Source: Microcaldota archaeon (GTDB lineage Archaea; Micrarchaeota; Micrarchaeia; Micrarchaeales; CABMGC01). Taken from it: 64,000 bases of DNA. The position numbers and the translations under genes are program-made. The notes beneath the pieces were generated by a model. It did not search any database and was not told the origin of the DNA. It saw nothing but the letters and a program-made list of their open reading frames with translations. Positions 9,011 to 18,040 of this stretch are shown in pieces. The stretch is from the NCBI GenBank assembly GCA_021818995.1, contig JAKASP010000001.1, forward strand, positions 62,001 through 126,000. The letters are read 5' to 3'. Numbering within the stretch: the first letter of the stretch is position 1; each line of letters begins with the position of its first letter.

Positions 9011-9841
9011 CTACGCACCGCTTCCCATGCTCCTCTGCCGCATCTGCTCGCTGACAGTAGCCGTGGGTATCATGTAATCGGGCTCTATGAACTTCAGGAG
9101 GTCGGGGCCCTCGGCTGTTGTTGCAGTTATCCCGAAGACCGAGCTCACTCCGGATGCGAGCTCGTCAGCCTGCTGAAGCGCGAGGTTTATCGCCTCCTCC
9201 TCGCTCCCACCCTGCGCGGTTATCATTGCGAAGGCCTCCAGCGCCTGGCTGCGAACCCTGTTGACGCTGTCGAAGAGGTTGTGCCACATCGTCACCTCGC
9301 CCCTTATTCGCTCGGAATCCGCCTTCGATATCGTCTTGCTTACCGAGGCGTTCTGGTAACGCTCTTCCGCCTCGTTCAGCTTGTCCTTTATGTTGTTTAT
9401 GTATGCGTCCTTGTTTATCACGTAGAGCTGCGCCCCGAACTTCACAGGCGACTTCGTTATCGTGAGCGCGCGGCTGAACAGCCTCGAGAAGTCTATCTTC
9501 TCCTCGTCGTTCATCTCTGTTGCGGACCTGTATGTCGGTATCTTCAAGAACGCGCTCGCGAAGATGTCGCTCCCTCTCCTGACAACTATCGCGTTGCCTG
9601 ACGGCGCTAGCGTGAAGGGCTCTGTGTCGTCTATGATTGCATTCCTGCCCTTCATCGTCAGGAAAGGTATGAAGAAGCTCATGTAGAGCTTAGTTGAGAA
9701 TGCGAGTATGTCGGTGAAGATAGCGAGCAGCGCGAGCACTATCTTTATTACAGTGTCGGAGACCAGCACGTAGGTCAGCGCCGTGAAAACGAACGAGACC
9801 ATTATGAGCAGGGAGAAGAGGAAACGTTGGGATACAGCCAA
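9011..9841 (-). CDS. 2-TM protein, VirB3/PrgI plus VirB4 N-terminal domain-like (copy B)
   Basis: 276 residues, probably from a TTG start. It has two N-terminal membrane segments (about 7-28 and 31-58), then a soluble domain with the same layout as the next gene: a strand-rich part, a coiled helical pair (about 145-185) and a helix-rich end (EEEAINLALQQADELASGV). Stop and start of the two genes abut. Same size, same topology and adjacency argue for tandem paralogues. Assignment to VirB3/VirB4-N is inferred from topology and context. Confidence 0.78.
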   Translation of the reverse strand: MAVSQRFLFSLLIMVSFVFTALTYVLVSDTVIKIVLALLAIFTDILAFSTKLYMSFFIPFLTMKGRNAIIDDTEPFTLAPSGNAIVVRRGSDIFASAFLKIPTYRSATEMNDEEKIDFSRLFSRALTITKSPVKFGAQLYVINKDAYINNIKDKLNEAEERYQNASVSKTISKADSERIRGEVTMWHNLFDSVNRVRSQALEAFAMITAQGGSEEEAINLALQQADELASGVSSVFGITATTAEGPDLLKFIEPDYMIPTATVSEQMRQRSMGSGA

Positions 9842-9899
9842 ATGACCACTCTGTATATGTATTGAAAATACAATTAAAAAGGTGAGCAGTTCTTCGCAG

Positions 9900-10988
9900 C
9901 TATATGGACCTGAGCTTGCCGCTCGTCCTTGTCGCGCCGCCTATGAACTCGGCTATTATCTTTATCGACTCGTACGAGATCGCGGCTATTAGCGCTGGGT
10001 AGAAGAGTATTGAGAGCCAGAAGGAGCCCATCGCGTTCTGAAGGCCCTGCACAGCTGTGACGAGCGGCGCGGCCGGAGACGCTGCGTTGGTCTGCGCCTC
10101 GGTGCCCTGCCCGTTCGCGCCTATCTGCTGCGCGTAGGTGTTGAGCGTCTGTATAAGCCCGGTGTTGGTGAAGTAGTACGAGACCGAGAAGAGCACCGGC
10201 ATTATCAGGTAGAAGGCAATCGCTATCGCTATCATTATGCCGCCGAGGTTCCTAACTGGGAAGATAGATCTCAGCACTATGCCAGGTATGAGGAACACGG
10301 GTATCGCGGTGTACATGAAGAAGAGTATGAGGTAGAACTGCAGGTTGAGTATCAGCAGGCCGTCTGAGAGCAGGTAGACTATGGCCCTGGCTGGTATGAG
10401 GAAGAGGGCGAAGATGCTGAAGAATATGGTCTGGACCACCTGGCCTCCTATGTTGAGCTCCCCGCCCACGGTCACCGCGGTGCTTATCGAGCCGTAGAAC
10501 TGGTCGATCATAGCCACTTGGAAGATGTTGTTCATCGCTGTCTGCGTGGTCGAGATCGTCGAGCTTATGTACGAGAGGGCGAACGGGTACGGGTTGATGG
10601 GGCCTGTGGCGAACGCAGGCAGTATGCCGAAAAGCACAGCAGCGATGAAGAGGAACGCCACGGCTATTATCGTTGTTGCCGCTGCCTCGTATATCTCGCC
10701 TATAGCGAAATTCCTGATGCGCTCGTTCTTCAGCGCCGCGCCTGTCATGAAGATGACTCCCGCTATGGAGAACGCGAGGAAGATCGCGATGAAGACTATC
10801 GGCTGCCACGTTGTCCAGATCTGCGCGACGTACTGGTTGATGTTGTCGCAGTACCACTGGGCCGTGACGTATGCCTCGCCGCCGGGCAGGCAGGCCGGCA
10901 GCGTGGACTGCGCCGAGATCGTGCCAGAGAGCAACAGCAATGCTAGCGAAGCGAGCAGCATTGTTCTAGTTGCGTGCATTGCCATCAC
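9900..10988 (-). CDS. VirB6-like polytopic membrane protein 1
   Basis: 362 residues with a signal peptide (1-26) and about six membrane segments. It shows both motifs shared by the six tandem genes. One is a basic cytoplasmic turn running into a helix, NERIRNFAIGEIYEA (88-102). The other is PGIVLRSIFPVRNLGG (235-250), followed by a helix with Pro (IMP). VirB6/TrbL/CedA proteins form the membrane channel of type IV machines. The start is GTG next to the previous stop, or an ATG three bases later. Confidence 0.85.
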   Translation of the reverse strand: MMAMHATRTMLLASLALLLLSGTISAQSTLPACLPGGEAYVTAQWYCDNINQYVAQIWTTWQPIVFIAIFLAFSIAGVIFMTGAALKNERIRNFAIGEIYEAAATTIIAVAFLFIAAVLFGILPAFATGPINPYPFALSYISSTISTTQTAMNNIFQVAMIDQFYGSISTAVTVGGELNIGGQVVQTIFFSIFALFLIPARAIVYLLSDGLLILNLQFYLILFFMYTAIPVFLIPGIVLRSIFPVRNLGGIMIAIAIAFYLIMPVLFSVSYYFTNTGLIQTLNTYAQQIGANGQGTEAQTNAASPAAPLVTAVQGLQNAMGSFWLSILFYPALIAAISYESIKIIAEFIGGATRTSGKLRSI

Positions 10989-12056
10989 TCAGACCAGCGA
11001 TCCTAGAAGGGACATGAGGTCCATCTTCTCGCCTATTGCTCTGGAAAAGTCTATTATGAACGTGTCGACCACCAGGAAGTTGAGGAACGGGATGAGCGTA
11101 AGCCCTACGGCTATCATTCCGCCGTAGATTATAAGCTGGCCGAACATCGCGTTTATCACTGTTTGGCTTATGCCCGGTATCTGGCCTATCGTTACTGTGA
11201 TAAGCACTGCAAGGAGCGAGAAGATCAGGCTGCCCCATTCCTGGAAGTTGAGTATGCACACGCCGGCTATGGCGCACTGGGAGGTTACAGCGGTCGATAT
11301 GCCAGTGTCGACGAATCCGTACGTCAGGCTGACCAGGAGCGGATAGAGGAGCCCGAGGCCCATCGCGAAGGCTATGAGCGCTCCGCCGAACGTCCTTGTT
11401 ATCCCGAAGATCCTTGCGGTAAGGCCCGCTGCCATGAGCACAGCGAAGATGAGCGGAGCTGCTGAGAGCAGCAGGAGCTGCATCTGGTTGAGCGCGAAGA
11501 GCGGGAAGAGCACGCCGAGCAGCTGCCCGAAGTAGACTGATACCGAGACTGGGCTAAGCGGTATCTCAACCGAGAAGCCAAGTCCAGAGGATGCGATCTC
11601 GCTGAAGAGCGACTCGGTGTCTATCTTCACAGAAGGCACAAGCGCGATCACGACTATGGCAGAGTAGAGGAAGGAGTTCAGGGTGAAGGTGTCGCTGAGG
11701 AACTCGTGCATGTCGCATGCCGAGAGCGAGTAGAAGTCCGTAGATGAGACGCAGTTCTGCGGCACGAGGTTCAGCGCCTGGTACGACTGCTCTATCGGTA
11801 TCGCGAAGAACGTGGTCACCACTGCGAAGAAGATGAAGACCAGAATGAGCGAGAAGAACGTGTCGTAGATCTTCGCCCTGACCCAGGTGCGGAACTCTGT
11901 GCGTCCGAGTAGGCTGCTGAACGAGTAGATGAGGCCCAGTATGAAGAGGACCACGAGCGCCGCGAGCGCCGCTATCGGCATCCATGCTGCAATCGGCGAG
12001 GTAAGGTATGAGCCTATGCTCGTAGCGAGCACGAAGCCTACCAGCATGTCGATCAT
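10989..12056 (-). CDS. VirB6-like polytopic membrane protein 2
   Basis: 355 residues with no clear cleavable signal peptide. It is the most divergent of the six copies. The first shared motif is GRTEFRTWVRAKIYDTFFSL (51-70). The second is GLTARIFGITRTFGGALIAF, followed by a helix ending LLYP. Two Cys residues (about 102 and 114) lie in an exterior loop after the second membrane segment. It starts one base after the stop of copy 3 and abuts copy 1, so translation is probably coupled. Confidence 0.82.
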   Translation of the reverse strand: MIDMLVGFVLATSIGSYLTSPIAAWMPIAALAALVVLFILGLIYSFSSLLGRTEFRTWVRAKIYDTFFSLILVFIFFAVVTTFFAIPIEQSYQALNLVPQNCVSSTDFYSLSACDMHEFLSDTFTLNSFLYSAIVVIALVPSVKIDTESLFSEIASSGLGFSVEIPLSPVSVSVYFGQLLGVLFPLFALNQMQLLLLSAAPLIFAVLMAAGLTARIFGITRTFGGALIAFAMGLGLLYPLLVSLTYGFVDTGISTAVTSQCAIAGVCILNFQEWGSLIFSLLAVLITVTIGQIPGISQTVINAMFGQLIIYGGMIAVGLTLIPFLNFLVVDTFIIDFSRAIGEKMDLMSLLGSLV

Positions 12057-12057
12057 C

Positions 12058-13173
12058 TCATATCACCTTCTGCAGCAGCTTGCCGCTCCTGAGCGAGGGA
12101 GCGCCGAGCAGGTCTCCGAATCTCTCGAGCAGGTCGTAGGATATTATGAACGCTATGGCAACTCCGAAGACCTGCATCATCGAGTATGCGAGTCCGCTGA
12201 CGAAGCCCTGCATCTCTATGGCAGCGGAGGTGCCGAGGTAGCTAGAATAGCCGGTGACTGCCTGCAGTATGGAGAGCGTGATCGTGGCCGGGCAGGAGAC
12301 CGCGGAGAAGAGCGGGTTTCCGCCAGGGCCCAGGGAGAGCTGCGAGCTGAACGGGTAGAGGAGCGCGGGGAAGATCATGTAGAAGGCGATGAAGAGCGAG
12401 AGCATGGAGCCTCCGGCCGCGCGGGTCCATGGGAAGGATCTGAGCAGTATGCCCGCGTAGAGGAAGATCGGAAACAGGAAGTAGATTATGAACAGGAACA
12501 TGCTGACTCCGGACATCAGCCCGCCGACGAGTATGTAGAGCTCGACCTCTATGTTGAGCACCTGTGTCCACGGGTACCAGCCAGCGAACGGCTTTACCGA
12601 GAAGCCGAAGTCGTTGGGCATGAAGCTGAGCTCCAAGGTCGACATCGTCGAAAAGTAGTAGAGGCAGGGCAGCAGGCCTATGACCCCGTTCAGGGTAGTG
12701 GAGAGCCCCTGCTCCATGTAGTTGGTGCAGAGCTGCTGCATCGAGTAGGTTGGCGTTGTGGTACCGGACTGCTGCGAGATCGGCAGTACGGCCTCCTGTC
12801 CTATGTTTCCGAGAAACGTGCTTATCCCCTGAAGCGCGAATAGGCCCGGGAAGATGAGTATTATGAGAACGAGGTTGAAGACGCTCTCAAGCGCCTCTGT
12901 CCTGGAGAAGTTCTTGAGCACCTCTATGCCGAAAGCGGTTCCGATCCCGTACGTGAGGCCGAGCACTGTCAGTACTCCGATGACTATCAGGAACGAGATC
13001 TGCAGCAGGGGCGTGTAGTAGGCCGTGTTAGCTACTGCGCCTAGCCCCGTGATCGGCTGGTTGAAGAGGTTGTTGCACAGCGCGGTTCCCAGACCGTTGA
13101 ACGATATTGCTGAAGCTGACTGGGAGATCGCCAGGAAGGCGAGGAACAACGTTGCAAGCACTATGCCCTTCAT
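12058..13173 (-). CDS. VirB6-like polytopic membrane protein 3
   Basis: 371 residues with an N-terminal signal peptide (about 1-22). Shared motifs are EVLKNFSRTEALESVFNLVL after the second membrane segment and AGILLRSFPWTRAAGGSMLS, followed by AFYMIFP. The C-terminus ends in a basic tail (SLRSGKLLQKVI), similar to SGKLRSI in copy 1 and GLSKLL in copy 4, and would lie in the cytoplasm. It sits in a run of six genes separated by 0-7 bases. Confidence 0.84.
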   Translation of the reverse strand: MKGIVLATLFLAFLAISQSASAISFNGLGTALCNNLFNQPITGLGAVANTAYYTPLLQISFLIVIGVLTVLGLTYGIGTAFGIEVLKNFSRTEALESVFNLVLIILIFPGLFALQGISTFLGNIGQEAVLPISQQSGTTTPTYSMQQLCTNYMEQGLSTTLNGVIGLLPCLYYFSTMSTLELSFMPNDFGFSVKPFAGWYPWTQVLNIEVELYILVGGLMSGVSMFLFIIYFLFPIFLYAGILLRSFPWTRAAGGSMLSLFIAFYMIFPALLYPFSSQLSLGPGGNPLFSAVSCPATITLSILQAVTGYSSYLGTSAAIEMQGFVSGLAYSMMQVFGVAIAFIISYDLLERFGDLLGAPSLRSGKLLQKVI

Positions 13174-13177
13174 CTCA

Positions 13178-14815
13178 TCACAACAGCTTAGACAGGCCGA
13201 TTATGTCAGTGTCTCCGCCCAGCAGTCCAGATATCCCGACGGCTGCGGAGATTATGATTATGAGGTTGAGGAGCGGCACCAGGTATGCGGTCACTCCCAT
13301 CAGGCCGTACACGTTCGCGAGCGCGAGCGCGGATGAGATCCCGTTGTTCGCGTTGCAACCAAGCTGGTCAGAGAGATAGGAGATGTCGGTCGGGTTGTAC
13401 GGAAGCCCTGACACAAGCCCACCGACTGCGCCTATGTACCCGGTGACCGCGCCGAAGCCGGGGATGAGGTAGAAGTCAGAGAACGCGAGCTCTGCTCCGG
13501 GGAGGTTCGGCGGCATGCAGTTGTAGAACCTGAGCACGTCCGCGACCTTCGGGAAGACGAAGAAGTTTATGTTTATGCCCTGCACCTCAGTTGTGCCGTC
13601 GGGGTTTGTGGGGCACGGGGCCGCTGCCTGGGAGGAGCACGACGCCGTCTTGGGGTAGCCGCATACGCCTTCGTATACGAACTGGCCGCTGGCGCAGCTG
13701 ATTGTCGGAACTGATAAAGCAGGAACGTCCCCGCCACCAGAGGCGCCGTACACCCCGAGGGACCCGTCGGTGCCCTTGGTGTAGAGCGGGAGCGTGGGCA
13801 GATTGCTTGCACCTATCGGCTGCAGGCTCGTGCCTAGTCCCTGGAAGGAGCTGTACTCAAGTGCGTAGATCAGCGGGAAGATGAGGAGCCACGCCATCAC
13901 CAGCGCTATCAGGAGTCCACCGGCCCTTCGCGTGAAGACCGTAGCCCTGAGTATTATGCCTCCGGCTAGCAGCCAAGGCCAGAGGTAGAGTATCAGTATG
14001 CTGACCACCAGCTGGAGGAAGAACATGTAGAAGGTGAGCGACGCCTGTATCTCTGTCGGCTGCGTGATCCCGTTCTTTAGCGTGTCGAAGCCTGCGAGCG
14101 GCGAGTAAGTGAACTTTACCCCGAAACCCGCGGCGTCCGGGCAGAGCGGCGGAGGCGGCAGTCCTGGAGAGCAGAACTGGGTCTCGGCCACGAACTTGGA
14201 CGCGAAGCCTATCCAGCCCTCGAATACGTAGAGCGCGTTGATGTTCGCGAGCGCCTGGTTCGTGAGGTTCGCGATTATCAGGTAGCTGGAGAAGATGCCG
14301 TAGTCGATGCTGTCGGTTATGCTCGGGTTCGTCTGGAGCGCGTTGACCTCGCCGCACACGACTGCAGTGGGCGACGGCACAGGCGGGCTGCCGCCGAATG
14401 TGCCTGTTCCCGATGCGCCGAACGGAGGTCCCGGCTGCAGGAAGGCTATCGACGAGCTGCCGAGGGAGGTGCAGACCTTCAGCAGGTTCGGGGGGCTTAT
14501 CGCAGGGACCTGGGAGAAGATGCCGCCGCCGAAGAACGCGAGAATCGCTATTATGACTATGAGCATGACCCCTGTGCCCAGCGCCTGGCCGAGCTCGCTT
14601 ATCGCCCTAGACTTCACCCTGGCGTTGTTCAGGACGACGCCGAGGAGGTAGTAGATGGAGACGAAGGTTATGCTGACAAGTATGGCTATCATGACTATCG
14701 GCAGCCAGTTCTCGAACACGGAGTACTGGGTGATGAGCTGCGACTGGGCGAACGGCGCGCGCGCTAGCAAGAGCGCGAAGAGCGCGAAGACCATAGCGTA
14801 TGTCCTTGCGTGCAT
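13178..14815 (-). CDS. VirB6-like polytopic membrane protein 4 (large variant)
   Basis: 545 residues, the longest copy. A signal peptide (about 1-25) and the usual core are present: NNARVKSRAISELGQAL and GGIILRATVFTRRAGGLLIA, then WLLIFP. The extra length comes from two exterior insertions rich in Pro/Gly/Ser. The second, about 345-405, has four Cys that may form disulfides (SCASGQFVYEGVCGYPK and SCSSQAAAPCP). Such an exposed insert could be the surface that meets another cell or substrate. Confidence 0.84.
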   Translation of the reverse strand: MHARTYAMVFALFALLLARAPFAQSQLITQYSVFENWLPIVMIAILVSITFVSIYYLLGVVLNNARVKSRAISELGQALGTGVMLIVIIAILAFFGGGIFSQVPAISPPNLLKVCTSLGSSSIAFLQPGPPFGASGTGTFGGSPPVPSPTAVVCGEVNALQTNPSITDSIDYGIFSSYLIIANLTNQALANINALYVFEGWIGFASKFVAETQFCSPGLPPPPLCPDAAGFGVKFTYSPLAGFDTLKNGITQPTEIQASLTFYMFFLQLVVSILILYLWPWLLAGGIILRATVFTRRAGGLLIALVMAWLLIFPLIYALEYSSFQGLGTSLQPIGASNLPTLPLYTKGTDGSLGVYGASGGGDVPALSVPTISCASGQFVYEGVCGYPKTASCSSQAAAPCPTNPDGTTEVQGININFFVFPKVADVLRFYNCMPPNLPGAELAFSDFYLIPGFGAVTGYIGAVGGLVSGLPYNPTDISYLSDQLGCNANNGISSALALANVYGLMGVTAYLVPLLNLIIIISAAVGISGLLGGDTDIIGLSKLL

Positions 14816-14818
14816 GGT

Positions 14819-16015
14819 TCACTCCCAGAACGACTCTGTGCCGAAAATCCTCGACAGCGCGTTGAGCCCCTTGCCGAGGCCGTTGATGAACCCCGCTGTT
14901 ATCGCCATGTCGAGGCCGAGCATGAAGAGCCCGAGGAAGAGGTAGACTGCTACCTGCTCCCCGTAGCCTGCTGCGACGTTTGGCGCATTGAGCACGTAGT
15001 TGAAGAATACCTGGTACGCGCCGTTGCCTATCGAGCTTGCGGAGTTGAAGCCGTAGGCCTGCAGCAGGTTGAAGTCAGTGGATATGAACGGGATGGTACC
15101 GCTCGGGACTGTTATCGACTGGCCCGATGCCTGGGTGAAGAGACTGGTCACGCTGGTCGGGAGCGCATATGGCTGGAGCTGGTACGGGTAGTTGGGACAC
15201 GAGACCTGCAGCGATGCGATGAGCTGTATGTTGAGGCAGCTTGCCACGTACGCGTTGAAGGCTATGGTGAGCGGCAGCACGAAGTAGAAGCCGATGGCCA
15301 GAGCCAGGAAGAGGTTCGAGGCCTCCCTGAGCTTTGGTCCTGTGAACGAGATGCTGCGCATTATCAGCGCGACTGGCACCACGAGCGTCAGCGCACCTCC
15401 TTGTATTATCGGGAGCAGAAGGAAGAGCAAGTAGAGGGGAGCAAAGGCCACGACAGTGAGCCCTGCGTAAGTTCCGGTAACGGAGCTCGAGTAGGAGAGA
15501 AGCACGAACTCTATGGACTCTCCGGGGCTTACACTAACAATCTGGCCGAACTTCAGAGTTGAGAAGAATGCGGAGAGCGCGGTCTGGCCTATCTGCTCTA
15601 TGAAGAGGACTATGTTCGAGGCCACGACGTAGTTGACCGATGCGCTGTATAGTTGGCTGACCAGGCTGACGCCGTTCGTGAAGAGCAGGCTTCCCAGATA
15701 CGAGTCTGCAAAGCTGAAGAGGTTCGTGTAGCTCTGCTGTCCTGTGAGCAGCGCGCCCGTGTTGCAGGCGACGCTGGTGAACCCGAAGAGCGCGATTATT
15801 ATTATGGCGCTCATGAAAGCCTCGAAGATCTCGTATCTGGTTATGCCCCTGAGCTTCTCGGCGCGCTCTCCTGGCATGAAGTTGCTGAACGCGTAGATCG
15901 CTGCGCCGAAGGTCACGCTGAACAGGACCACAAGCATGTTTATCCCGAGCCACCCGCTGTTGGTCATGAAGAGCGAGGAAGGGTCGCATGCGGATAATAG
16001 CAAAAACGGTTCCAT
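14819..16015 (-). CDS. VirB6-like polytopic membrane protein 5
   Basis: 398 residues, about seven membrane segments. The first shared motif is GERAEKLRGITRYEIFEAFM, close to copy 1 (EIYEA against EIFEA). The second is VALIMRSISFTGPKLREASN, where the GG pair is replaced but the R spacing and the following Pro helix (GFYFVLP) are kept. A short exterior loop carries two Cys (ASCLNIQ and QVSCPNYP). It lies three bases before copy 4. Confidence 0.83.
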   Translation of the reverse strand: MEPFLLLSACDPSSLFMTNSGWLGINMLVVLFSVTFGAAIYAFSNFMPGERAEKLRGITRYEIFEAFMSAIIIIALFGFTSVACNTGALLTGQQSYTNLFSFADSYLGSLLFTNGVSLVSQLYSASVNYVVASNIVLFIEQIGQTALSAFFSTLKFGQIVSVSPGESIEFVLLSYSSSVTGTYAGLTVVAFAPLYLLFLLLPIIQGGALTLVVPVALIMRSISFTGPKLREASNLFLALAIGFYFVLPLTIAFNAYVASCLNIQLIASLQVSCPNYPYQLQPYALPTSVTSLFTQASGQSITVPSGTIPFISTDFNLLQAYGFNSASSIGNGAYQVFFNYVLNAPNVAAGYGEQVAVYLFLGLFMLGLDMAITAGFINGLGKGLNALSRIFGTESFWE

Positions 16016-16022
16016 AATAGCA

Positions 16023-17204
16023 CTACGTCAGCTTCAGCTTTCCTCCCAGCGATAGGGTTATCGTTCCGCCGAGTGTCCTTGCTATGCTGTCCGTGAGCGG
16101 ATACGCTATCGCTATGTCTGCGATGAATAGGAGGAACTGGAGTATGAGGCCGAAGGAGTAGAAGAGCATGCCGTTTATAGCGGGCAGTATCGTGTACGGC
16201 AGGAACGCGCTGATGCCGTCGGAGATTCCCTGGGAGCTCGTACCTGATCCTGAAATTATGCCGACCAGGTAGCAGACTGCAGGGTTCGAGGAGCAACCCG
16301 CTCCCGAGCCTGCGTACGCGCCGAAGGCGAGAGCGTTGGTCACGGGCGCGTTGAGCAGGGCCAGCGTAGCCGGATATATTATCGCGACGCCTATGCCTAT
16401 CGCGACCAGGGTACCGCCTATTCCCCTGATGAACGGGAAGGCGCGGAGCGCAATCCCAAGTGGTATGAGTATGACGAAGCCGAGGGCCACAACCGTCGGC
16501 AGTAGGGCCTGCTGCGCGAAGATCAGGAGCGAGATTGGGAAGACGATGAACGAGAACATGTCGTTCAGCATGGATTCGTAGCTGCCTGTGGTGGGCGTGC
16601 TCTCGAGCATTGTGTTGACGTAGGGCGAGTCGGTATACCCGAACTCGAACCACACCTCTGGAGTCGGTATCGGGATTGGAATCGGAAGGAAGGCGCCGGT
16701 TGTTATGCTGCTTATCGCGCCAACTGCTCCGGAGAGGCTCAGCATGTAGTTGAGCGTTGTGGGGATGGGGTTGCCTGGAAGTGGCGCTCCTATGGGACCT
16801 GCCAGGCTGTCTAGGTAGCTGCACGCGGCGCCCGCGAGGCCCTCGATGTTGCCTCCGAGGCTGCCTGTGCTGCCGCCGGGAAGGATTAGTATGCTGGCGA
16901 TGTTGCTCATGAAGGTGAGCAGAGCGAAGATGACCACTATCAGCATGCCCGTCTTCGCTATCTCCAGGAACTCGTCGCTTATCCAGCTCCTTATCCCGCT
17001 CGATGGGATTATCCTGCCTATTATGTACCCGATCGCGACCACATCTATAGAGACCACGAGGCCCAGCAGGGAGATGCCTGCAAGGTTGAAGATGGAGTTC
17101 GGGTTGACGGAGATGTTCGAGCACGAGACCGTGGACTGAGCGGCGGGATGCGCGGCTAAAGCAAGCAACGCTAGAATGAAGACGGCAACCGCGCCAAATT
17201 TCAT
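16023..17204 (-). CDS. VirB6-like polytopic membrane protein 6 (first of the run)
   Basis: 393 residues with a signal peptide (1-23) ending AAHPAAQS. Shared motifs are SSGIRSWISDEFLEIAKTGM and PLGIALRAFPFIRGIGGTLV, then GVAIIYP. A glycine- and proline-rich exterior loop (PIPIPIPTPEVW) lies in the middle. Its own TATA box is about 30 bases upstream, so this copy may lead a transcript covering all six paralogues and perhaps the two 2-TM proteins. Confidence 0.84.
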   Translation of the reverse strand: MKFGAVAVFILALLALAAHPAAQSTVSCSNISVNPNSIFNLAGISLLGLVVSIDVVAIGYIIGRIIPSSGIRSWISDEFLEIAKTGMLIVVIFALLTFMSNIASILILPGGSTGSLGGNIEGLAGAACSYLDSLAGPIGAPLPGNPIPTTLNYMLSLSGAVGAISSITTGAFLPIPIPIPTPEVWFEFGYTDSPYVNTMLESTPTTGSYESMLNDMFSFIVFPISLLIFAQQALLPTVVALGFVILIPLGIALRAFPFIRGIGGTLVAIGIGVAIIYPATLALLNAPVTNALAFGAYAGSGAGCSSNPAVCYLVGIISGSGTSSQGISDGISAFLPYTILPAINGMLFYSFGLILQFLLFIADIAIAYPLTDSIARTLGGTITLSLGGKLKLT

Positions 17205-17230
17205 GTGCCTCGGCTTATAATTGCAATACT

Positions 17231-17240
17231 ATATATAAAT
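17231..17240 (-). promoter_or_regulatory. TATA box before the six-gene VirB6-like run
   Basis: The minus strand reads ATTTATATAT here, ending 27 bases before the ATG at 17204. It is the clearest AT-only stretch in the cluster and separates the six-gene run from the genes above it. Confidence 0.65.
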
Positions 17241-17261
17241 ACAGCGACAGCAGAAATCGGC

Positions 17262-17993
17262 TCAGTGCTTCAGTATCGAGAACCTCTTCATGTACGCCTC
17301 GGCCTGGAAGATAACGAAGTACGGCAGTATGAAGATGGAGTTGATGAAGAGCATTATGTAGCTCGAGACCAGCGTGCCCGTTGCGTGTATCGCGACGAAG
17401 TCCGCGATCCCGACAACGAAGACCAGCACAAGGACCCACATCAGGAAGTACTGCGGCGAGCGCGCGACTAGCTCGAGGCTCTGGTTGAGCGCGGCGCCCA
17501 TGCGCTTGTTGTCTATTACTATGGCTGTGGGCGCGTAGAAGATTGCCATGAATAGGAAGAAGCCCACGATCGGAGTGAGCACCTCCTGCAGGCCGAGGAA
17601 GTAGCCGAGTATGTTAACTATGACGAGTATGAACGTGTATGCGAGCAGCACCGCGAAGACCCTGCCGGTGTACTTCTCCACCTCGCGTATCACGCTTGCG
17701 GCGTTGTGCGTGAATGTCCTTCGCGCCTTCACTATAAGGCTTATCGCGACGAAGGCGAAGCTGAGGAAGAGAAGCGAGAGGAAGACCGAGACTATTATGA
17801 CCGCGAGGCTCTCCGCGTTTATGTTGAGGAAGATGCTCGCGCTCCTGAGGAAGATCGCACCGCTCGAGATGTACGTAGGGAGCTGCGCGAAGATTGGTAT
17901 GAGGAAGGCGATGATGAACGGGATCGAGAATAGGAGCACTAGTTTTATGTTGCTCGCGTACGTCTCCCAGGCATCCTCGATAAGCGTCGCCAT
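17262..17993 (-). CDS. Six-TM integral membrane protein, DUF975/GDPD-membrane-domain-like
   Basis: 243 residues, nearly all hydrophobic, with about six membrane segments and a basic loop (KARRTFTHNAASVIREVEKY). The later part (APTAIVIDNKRMGAALNQSL) has the pattern found in several archaeal 6-TM proteins of unknown role, where VIDN-x-x-x-x-x-AL-x-x-S precedes a helix. It is not a VirB6 copy, as both shared motifs are absent. Function is unknown. It lies between the glycosyltransferase and the VirB6-like run. Confidence 0.75.
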   Translation of the reverse strand: MATLIEDAWETYASNIKLVLLFSIPFIIAFLIPIFAQLPTYISSGAIFLRSASIFLNINAESLAVIIVSVFLSLLFLSFAFVAISLIVKARRTFTHNAASVIREVEKYTGRVFAVLLAYTFILVIVNILGYFLGLQEVLTPIVGFFLFMAIFYAPTAIVIDNKRMGAALNQSLELVARSPQYFLMWVLVLVFVVGIADFVAIHATGTLVSSYIMLFINSIFILPYFVIFQAEAYMKRFSILKH

Positions 17994-18040
17994 CTGATCA
18001 GTAGCACATACGCATAGCTAACATTAAAAATAGTAGTGCG

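Noticed and set aside
14810..17124. Long antisense open frames over the VirB6-like genes (for example 14810-15562 and 15964-17124)
   Set aside because: Their products are compositionally odd (Arg/His/Asp/Tyr-rich) and mirror the codon bias of the real genes on the opposite strand.
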